Assembly: GCF_025264685.1 (NCBI RefSeq)
Contig: NZ_CP073721.1
Coordinates: forward strand, 1,293,001 to 1,357,000
DNA length: 64,000 nt
DNA from: Dactylosporangium roseum
Lineage (GTDB): Bacteria; Actinomycetota; Actinomycetes; Mycobacteriales; Micromonosporaceae
Direction: 5' to 3'
The notes under the pieces were generated by a model. The model had not been told where the DNA came from and searched no databases. It saw only the letters and a list, made by a program, of their open reading frames with translations. The first letter of the stretch is position 1; every line of letters starts with the position of its first letter. Both the position numbers and the translations under genes were made by a program. This document shows, piece after piece, positions 59,308 to 64,000 of the stretch.

Positions 59308-60357
59308 ATGTGGCGTGGATTGATCGAAGAGTTCCGGGACCGGTTACCCGTCGGTCCGCAGACGCCGGTGGTGACGCTGCACGAGGGCAACACGCCCCTG
59401 CTGCCGGCGCCGGAGCTCTCCGCGCGCACGGGTTGCGACGTGTACCTGAAGGTCGAGGGGTCCAATCCGACCGGATCGTTCAAGGACCGCGGGATGACGG
59501 TCGCCGTCTCCAAGGCGGTCGAGGAGGGGGCGAAGGCGATCATCTGCGCCTCGACGGGCAACACGTCCGCGTCGGCCGCCGCCTACGCCGCGCGGGCCGG
59601 CATCACGTGCGCGGTGCTCGTACCGACCGGGAAGATCGCGCTCGGCAAGCTGGCGCAGGCGCTGGTGCACGGCGCCCGGCTGCTGCAGGTGGCCGGCAAC
59701 TTCGACGACTGCCTCGCGCTCGCCTCCAAGCTGTCGCTCGACTTCCCGGTATCGCTGGTCAACTCGGTCAACCCGGACCGGCTCGAGGGTCAGAAGACGG
59801 CGGCGTTCGAGATCGTGGCCGGCCTCGGCGACGCGCCGGACATCCACTGCCTGCCGGTCGGCAACGCCGGCAACATCACGGCGTATTGGATGGGCTACAA
59901 GGAGGACAAGGCGGCCGGCAACGCGACGCGCACCCCGCGCATGTTCGGCTTCCAGGCCTCCGGCGCGGCGCCGATCGTCAACGGGGCCGTCGTCCGGGAG
60001 CCGAGCACCATCGCCACCGCGATCCGCATCGGCAACCCGGCGTCCTGGACGCGGGCCGTCGACGCCCGCGACGAGTCCGGCGGCCTCATCGACGCGGTGA
60101 GCGACCGGGACATCCTCCAGGCGTATCGGCTGCTGGCCCGCTCCGTCGGGGTGTTCGTCGAGCTCGGCAGTGCCGCCAGCGTGGCGGGCCTGCTCCAGGC
60201 GAGCGCCCAGGGCCGGATCGAGCCGGGCCAGACCGTCGTCTGCACGGTCACCGGTCACGGCCTGAAGGACCCCGACTGGGCCATCTCGACCGCACCAGCC
60301 CCGACGACGGTGCCGGCGGACGTGCTCGCCGCGGCGAAGGCGCTGGATCTGGCGTAG
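59308..60357 (+). CDS. thrC: threonine synthase
   Basis: A 349-residue PLP enzyme converting O-phosphohomoserine to threonine. The PLP Lys is in [20 protein letters not shown] near residue 60; [13 protein letters not shown] and [17 protein letters not shown] are further signatures. Short, class II-type enzyme typical of actinobacteria. ATG at 59308 follows GAAGGAGAG, 4 bases after hom. A GC-rich terminator follows at 60419; thrB is not adjacent but 2.5 kb further on. Confidence 0.97.
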   Translation: MWRGLIEEFRDRLPVGPQTPVVTLHEGNTPLLPAPELSARTGCDVYLKVEGSNPTGSFKDRGMTVAVSKAVEEGAKAIICASTGNTSASAAAYAARAGITCAVLVPTGKIALGKLAQALVHGARLLQVAGNFDDCLALASKLSLDFPVSLVNSVNPDRLEGQKTAAFEIVAGLGDAPDIHCLPVGNAGNITAYWMGYKEDKAAGNATRTPRMFGFQASGAAPIVNGAVVREPSTIATAIRIGNPASWTRAVDARDESGGLIDAVSDRDILQAYRLLARSVGVFVELGSAASVAGLLQASAQGRIEPGQTVVCTVTGHGLKDPDWAISTAPAPTTVPADVLAAAKALDLA

Positions 60358-60418
60358 TGCTTTTCAGGGGGCTCGGGTCCGTGCAACTGACGACCGTCGC
60401 TCCCGCCAGACACCGGCC

Positions 60419-60450
60419 GTGCGGGGCCCGGCATCCGCCGGGCCCCGCAC
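60419..60450 (+). terminator. hairpin terminator after thrC
   Basis: GTGCGGGGCCCGG pairs perfectly with its complement across a 6-base loop, 61 bases after the thrC stop. Further GC-rich pairing follows to about 60530. Confidence 0.7.
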
Positions 60451-60548
60451 GCGCCTGCCGGCGCCGTCGTCCCAAGAGCCCGCGGCCTGCGGCCGCGCCG
60501 TGGCGCCCGCGCGGCGCGGGCGGAGCACCGTAAGATCGGCGCGGTTGG

Positions 60549-61787
60549 ATGTCGCCTAAGGTGGCGTATGTGCCGCCAATCCTCTCGGTCCTTACCCGCA
60601 ACAAGGACTTCCGCAACCTGTTCACCGCCGAACTGATCGGGCTGGGTGCCGACTGGTTCGTGCTGATCCCGCTGATCAGCCTCCTGCCCCACCTCACCGG
60701 GTCGGGGTTCTGGGGCGGACTGGTGCTGGCAGTCGACACCGGGGTCATCGCGCTGCTGCTGCCCTACACCGGCACGGTCGCGGACCGGATCGACCGGCGG
60801 AAGATCATGCTGGCGGCCAACCTGGCGATGGCGGCGTGCACGCTGGCGCTGTTGCTGGTGCGCAGCGCCGGCACGGCCTGGATCGCCCTCGTCGCGGTCT
60901 CGGTCATCGCGGTGGCCAAGGCGTTTTTCGTGCCGGCGGCCGCCGCGGGCCTGCCGAACGTCGTCGACGAGGCCGACCTGTCGGCCGCCAACGCGCTCAG
61001 CGGCTCGGCGTGGGGCACCATGCTGGTCGTCGGCGCCTCGCTGGGCGGGGTCGCCTCGTCGCTCGTCGGGCCGTACCCCTGCTTCCTCATCGCGAGCGCG
61101 CTGCTCCTGCTGGCGCCGGTGCAGACCTGGCGGATCCGCCGTCCGCTGCAGTCCGGGACGCCGGCGGTGCGCACGCACCCGTTCGCCGCCGTGGGAGAGG
61201 CGCTGCGGTACATCCGCCACCACCCCCGGGTCGCCTCGCTCGTCACCGTCAAGTGCGCGGTCGGCCTCGGCAACGGCGTCCTGACCGCGTTTCCACTGCT
61301 GGCCGCGGGGCTCGGTGCCGGGCCGCTGGGCACCGGCCTGCTGTTCGCGGCCCGCGGGCTGGGCGCCCTGATCGGCCCGCTGGTGCTGCGCCGGGTGCTC
61401 ACGCACCGCTCCTGGCTGCTGCCGGGCCTCGCCGTGTCGATGGCGATCTACGGCATCTCGTACCTCAGCGTGAGCCTCCTGACCTGGTTCCCGCTCGTGC
61501 TGCTCGGGGTCGTCGTCGCCCACCTCGCCGGCGGCGGCAACTGGATGATGTCGAACTACGTGCTCCAGGCCGAGGTCCCCGACGCGCTGCGCGGCCGGAT
61601 CTTCGCCACCGACGTCATGCTGGCGACCCTTTCGGTGTCGGTGTCGCAACTGGCCGTCGGGGCGCTCGTCGACCGGGTCGACCCGCGCCCGCTCATCGCC
61701 GCCTGCGGCGCGGTCACGCTCCTCTACGCCGTCGGCTGGGCGCTCGTCACGAGGCGTGGAAGGGCCGGCGCGCCTGAGCTATCGTAG
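60549..61787 (+). CDS. MFS transporter (MFS_3/enterobactin-exporter type)
   Basis: A 412-residue membrane protein with 10-12 helices. The N-terminus NKDFRNLFTAELIGLGADWF, the loop GTVADRIDRRKIMLAANLAM (motif A) and the late GRIFATDVMLATLSVSVSQL are typical of EntS-like MFS exporters. Substrate unknown. It splits the thr genes and may export an amino acid or be unrelated. ATG at 60549. Its last codons overlap the palindrome at 61779-61804 that precedes the SPFH gene. Confidence 0.9.
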   Translation: MSPKVAYVPPILSVLTRNKDFRNLFTAELIGLGADWFVLIPLISLLPHLTGSGFWGGLVLAVDTGVIALLLPYTGTVADRIDRRKIMLAANLAMAACTLALLLVRSAGTAWIALVAVSVIAVAKAFFVPAAAAGLPNVVDEADLSAANALSGSAWGTMLVVGASLGGVASSLVGPYPCFLIASALLLLAPVQTWRIRRPLQSGTPAVRTHPFAAVGEALRYIRHHPRVASLVTVKCAVGLGNGVLTAFPLLAAGLGAGPLGTGLLFAARGLGALIGPLVLRRVLTHRSWLLPGLAVSMAIYGISYLSVSLLTWFPLVLLGVVVAHLAGGGNWMMSNYVLQAEVPDALRGRIFATDVMLATLSVSVSQLAVGALVDRVDPRPLIAACGAVTLLYAVGWALVTRRGRAGAPELS

Positions 61788-61804
61788 TGATATCACTTCG
61801 ATAG
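61779..61804. promoter_or_regulatory. 26-bp palindrome before the SPFH-RHH operon
   Basis: CTATCG-t-AGTGATATCACT-t-CGATAG: both arms pair except for the two T positions. The core AGTGATATCACT is perfect. It ends 13 bases before the SPFH start and overlaps the MFS stop. It is a likely operator of the ribbon-helix-helix protein encoded two genes on. Confidence 0.65.
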
Positions 61805-61816
61805 CCAGGAGGCGTG

Positions 61817-62668
61817 ATGGAGCGACCGGCGTTCCGCATCCCAGGGTTCGTCATGCTCGGTCTGCTGACCGTCGCCACGGCCGCCGTGGTGGCGGTCGTC
61901 GCCACACAGCCCGAGGACACCGCCGGTTGGCTGATCGCGATCTTCGTGGTCGTCGTCAGTCCGGTGCCGGCCGGCTTCACCGTGGTCAACCCCAACGAGG
62001 CCCGCGTCGTGCAGTTCTTCGGGCGATACGTCGGGACGGTCGGGACCGCCGGCTTCCACTGGACCGTCCCGTTCAGCGCCAAGCGGCGCATCTCCCGCCG
62101 GGTCCGCAACTTCGAGACCGCCCGGCTCAAGGTCTCCGACGCCGACGGCAACCCGGTCGAGATCGCCGCGGTCGTCGTCTGGCGGGTCGTCGACACGTTC
62201 AAGGCGTCCTTCGGCGTCGACGACCACATCTCCTACGTCGCGGTCCAGGCCGAGGCGGCCGTGCGGCACCTGGCCACGAGTTATCCGTACGAGTCGCACG
62301 GCGACGGCCGGGCCAGCCTGCGCGAGGGCAACATCGTCAGCGAGGAGCTCACCACCGAGCTCGGGGAGCGGGTCGCGCTCGCCGGCGTCGAGGTGCTCGA
62401 GTCGCGGATCACGCACCTGGCGTATGCGCCGGAGATCGCCCAGGCGATGCTCGCCCGCCAGCAGGCCAGCGCGATCGTCGGCGCGCGGTACAAGATCGTT
62501 GAAGGGGCGGTCGGCATGGTCCAGAGCGCGCTGGAGAGTCTGAGCGCGCTGGAGGTCGTCGAGCTCGACGAGGAGCGCAAGGCGCAGATGGTGGCCAACC
62601 TGCTGGTGGTGTTGTGCGGTGACCGCAACGTGCAGCCCGTCGTCAACACCGGCTCGCTGTACGGCTGA
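61817..62668 (+). CDS. SPFH/band 7 domain membrane protein
   Basis: A 283-residue protein with two N-terminal membrane helices ([36 protein letters not shown]) and an SPFH domain ([60 protein letters not shown]). The C-terminal part is helical ([20 protein letters not shown]). Such proteins form membrane microdomain scaffolds. It is coupled with the small DNA-binding protein downstream (3-base gap), an arrangement common in actinobacteria. ATG at 61817 follows CAGGAGG. Confidence 0.93.
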   Translation: MERPAFRIPGFVMLGLLTVATAAVVAVVATQPEDTAGWLIAIFVVVVSPVPAGFTVVNPNEARVVQFFGRYVGTVGTAGFHWTVPFSAKRRISRRVRNFETARLKVSDADGNPVEIAAVVVWRVVDTFKASFGVDDHISYVAVQAEAAVRHLATSYPYESHGDGRASLREGNIVSEELTTELGERVALAGVEVLESRITHLAYAPEIAQAMLARQQASAIVGARYKIVEGAVGMVQSALESLSALEVVELDEERKAQMVANLLVVLCGDRNVQPVVNTGSLYG

Positions 62669-62671
62669 CCC

Positions 62672-62890
62672 GTGGCCGAGCGCAAGAAGCTGCTGCTGCG
62701 GCTCGATCCGCAGGTCTACGACGCGGTCGCCAAGTGGGCCGCCGACGACCTGCGCAGCGTCAACGCGCAGATCGAGTTCGTGTTGCGGCTCGCGTTGCGT
62801 CAGGCCGGACGGCCCCCGCGACCCGGCGTCGCGGGGGATTCCGACACCGTGGGGGATTCCGGCGATGCCGCGGAGGCGCCCGAAGAGTGA
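62672..62890 (+). CDS. ribbon-helix-helix (Arc-like) DNA-binding protein
   Basis: A 72-residue protein. Residues 1-50 form an RHH domain: [20 protein letters not shown] with the strand KKLLLRL and the following helices ([20 protein letters not shown]). The acidic tail is disordered. GTG at 62672. Such domains dimerise and bind short palindromes; the 26-bp site at 61779 is the obvious target, so it may repress its own operon. Confidence 0.88.
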   Translation: MAERKKLLLRLDPQVYDAVAKWAADDLRSVNAQIEFVLRLALRQAGRPPRPGVAGDSDTVGDSGDAAEAPEE

Positions 62891-62921
62891 GCGGTGCCGT
62901 CCCCATGGTGAGATGGGAGGT

Positions 62922-63866
62922 ATGGCCCTGCTGTCCCACCCGGTCGTCGCGCGCGTGCCGGCGACGAGTGCCAACCTCGGCCCCGGCTTCGACGCGCTGG
63001 GACTCGCCCTGACCCTGTACGACGACGTCGAGGCACGGGTGACGGCCGGCGGCGTCACGGTCGAGGTTCGTGGCGAGGGTGCGGGTGACCTGCCCGGCGA
63101 CGAGCGCCATCTCGTGGTGCGCGCGATGCGCCAGGCGTTCGACGTGCTCGGTGAGCAGCCCGCCGGTCTCGCATTGCGGTGCCGCAACCGCATTCCCCAG
63201 GCCCGCGGGCTCGGCTCGTCGTCGGCGGCGATCGTCGCCGGGATCGTCCTGGCCCGCGGACTGGTCGAGGGCGGCGCCGAGCGCCTCGACGACACCGCCG
63301 CCCTGGTGCTGGCCAACGACATCGAGGGCCACCCGGACAATGTGGCGCCGTGCCTGCTGGGCGGGTTCACCATCGCGTGGACCGACGATTCCGGCGCCGC
63401 CGCGGTGCGGCGCGAGCCCGCACCCGGCATCCGCCCGATCCTGTTCGTCCCGGAGGAGCGCGGGCTGACCGAGGTCGCCCGGGCCGCGCTGCCGCCGGCC
63501 GTGCCGCACGCCGACGCCGCGTTCAACGCGGGCCGCGCCGCGCTGCTGGTCCACGCGCTCTCCGGCGATCCCGGCCGGCTCTTCGCGGCGACGGAGGACC
63601 GGCTGCACCAGCGGTACCGTGCGGAAGGCATGCGCGGCACGGCGGATCTCGTGTCGGCGCTGCGTGGCCAGGGTGTGGCCGCCGTCGTCTCGGGCGCGGG
63701 GCCGAGCGTGCTCGCGCTCGCCGTCGCCCACTGGACGCCGTCACCCTTGCCGGGTTGGCGTGTTCTGCCGCTGGATGTCGATATGGCGGGTGCGCGTCTC
63801 GGCGCTGAGCTGGGATGGGGTACGCTTGAACACGCCGAGCGGGACGACCCTGTTGCCGCTGGCTAG
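62922..63866 (+). CDS. thrB: homoserine kinase
   Basis: A 314-residue GHMP kinase that phosphorylates homoserine for thrC. Seen: VPATSANLGPGFDALGLAL at the N-terminus, the phosphate loop RIPQARGLGSSSAAIVAGIV, DIEGHPDNVAPCLLGGFTIA and the C-terminal VVSGAGPSVLALA. ATG at 62922 follows GGGAGGT. It is separated from thrC by the MFS and SPFH-RHH genes. Confidence 0.96.
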   Translation: MALLSHPVVARVPATSANLGPGFDALGLALTLYDDVEARVTAGGVTVEVRGEGAGDLPGDERHLVVRAMRQAFDVLGEQPAGLALRCRNRIPQARGLGSSSAAIVAGIVLARGLVEGGAERLDDTAALVLANDIEGHPDNVAPCLLGGFTIAWTDDSGAAAVRREPAPGIRPILFVPEERGLTEVARAALPPAVPHADAAFNAGRAALLVHALSGDPGRLFAATEDRLHQRYRAEGMRGTADLVSALRGQGVAAVVSGAGPSVLALAVAHWTPSPLPGWRVLPLDVDMAGARLGAELGWGTLEHAERDDPVAAG

Positions 63867-64000
63867 CGGAGTTGATTACTCTCTAGTCTTACAGCAGCCG
63901 CTCAGTGCGGCGATCTCATGCGGGGCGGCGTGCTCCGATTTCCGTGGCACCCCTTGCGCACGCCCGGTCGCCAACCCGCGTCTCTTGTGGTCGCGCGCGT
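63867..64000 (+). other. leader of the next gene (beyond the window)
   Basis: No coding frame is evident in these last 134 bases. In many actinobacteria rho follows thrB, so this may be the rho leader; the sequence in view does not prove it. Confidence 0.3.

Overview
The window is high-GC actinobacterial chromosome. The gene content (argS-lysA-hom-thrC ... thrB, a DUF3105/DUF305 pair, an ECF42/DGPF pair, an XPB-like helicase-domain protein) and the type of integrative element suggest a member of the Micromonosporaceae; that placement is inference from style and gene order, not a database result.

Left chromosomal part (1-18031): end of a multicopper oxidase, an MFS exporter with palindromic upstream sites, a DUF2809 membrane protein, aminopeptidase N, a DGPF protein with its ECF42 sigma factor, an AlkX-type winged-helix protein, an XPB-like protein, a thiamine-binding-type protein, a Uma2 endonuclease, a glutamine-synthetase-family gene followed by a gutted amidohydrolase, an orphan TPP riboswitch, an ECF sigma/anti-sigma-like pair, a NarL-type two-component system and a CPBP protease.

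Middle (18032-52331): a stack of material integrated at a tRNA-Arg(CCG) gene. The intact tRNA lies at 52257-52331 (minus strand). Three partial copies of its 3' half, at 18032, 23384 and 33715, mark three tandem blocks. Block 3 (18032-23383) has no integration or transfer genes and carries a chemoreceptor, a TctC-type binding protein, a phosphotransferase and a broken IS5-like transposase. Block 2 (23384-33714) is a decayed actinomycete integrative and conjugative element (AICE). It keeps a truncated TraB, NUDIX, GntR and small Tra genes, and carries a restriction-modification-like island: a controller-like XRE protein, two PD-(D/E)XK-like nucleases and a divergent Zn-ribbon DNA methyltransferase. 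Block 1 (33715-52256) looks complete: HTH and HTH-NUDIX regulators, a long transfer operon with both a VirD4-like coupling protein and an FtsK/TraB translocase, prim-pol and helicase replication genes, a nested palindromic iteron region (putative origin), xis and int directly beside the tRNA. It also carries a HEPN-like protein. Three copies of a 56-bp hairpin repeat, with compensatory base changes, precede three genes of its transfer operon.

Right chromosomal part (52332-64000): a stretch without recognisable genes, DUF305 and DUF3105 proteins, argS, lysA, hom and thrC, then an MFS gene and an SPFH/ribbon-helix-helix pair lying between thrC and thrB. lysA, hom, thrC and thrB form the lysine/threonine branch of aspartate-family synthesis.

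The best candidates for undescribed biology are the two-nuclease methyltransferase island, the repeated covarying hairpins, the nested palindrome beside the replication genes, and the HTH-NUDIX regulators whose operator overlaps a start codon.
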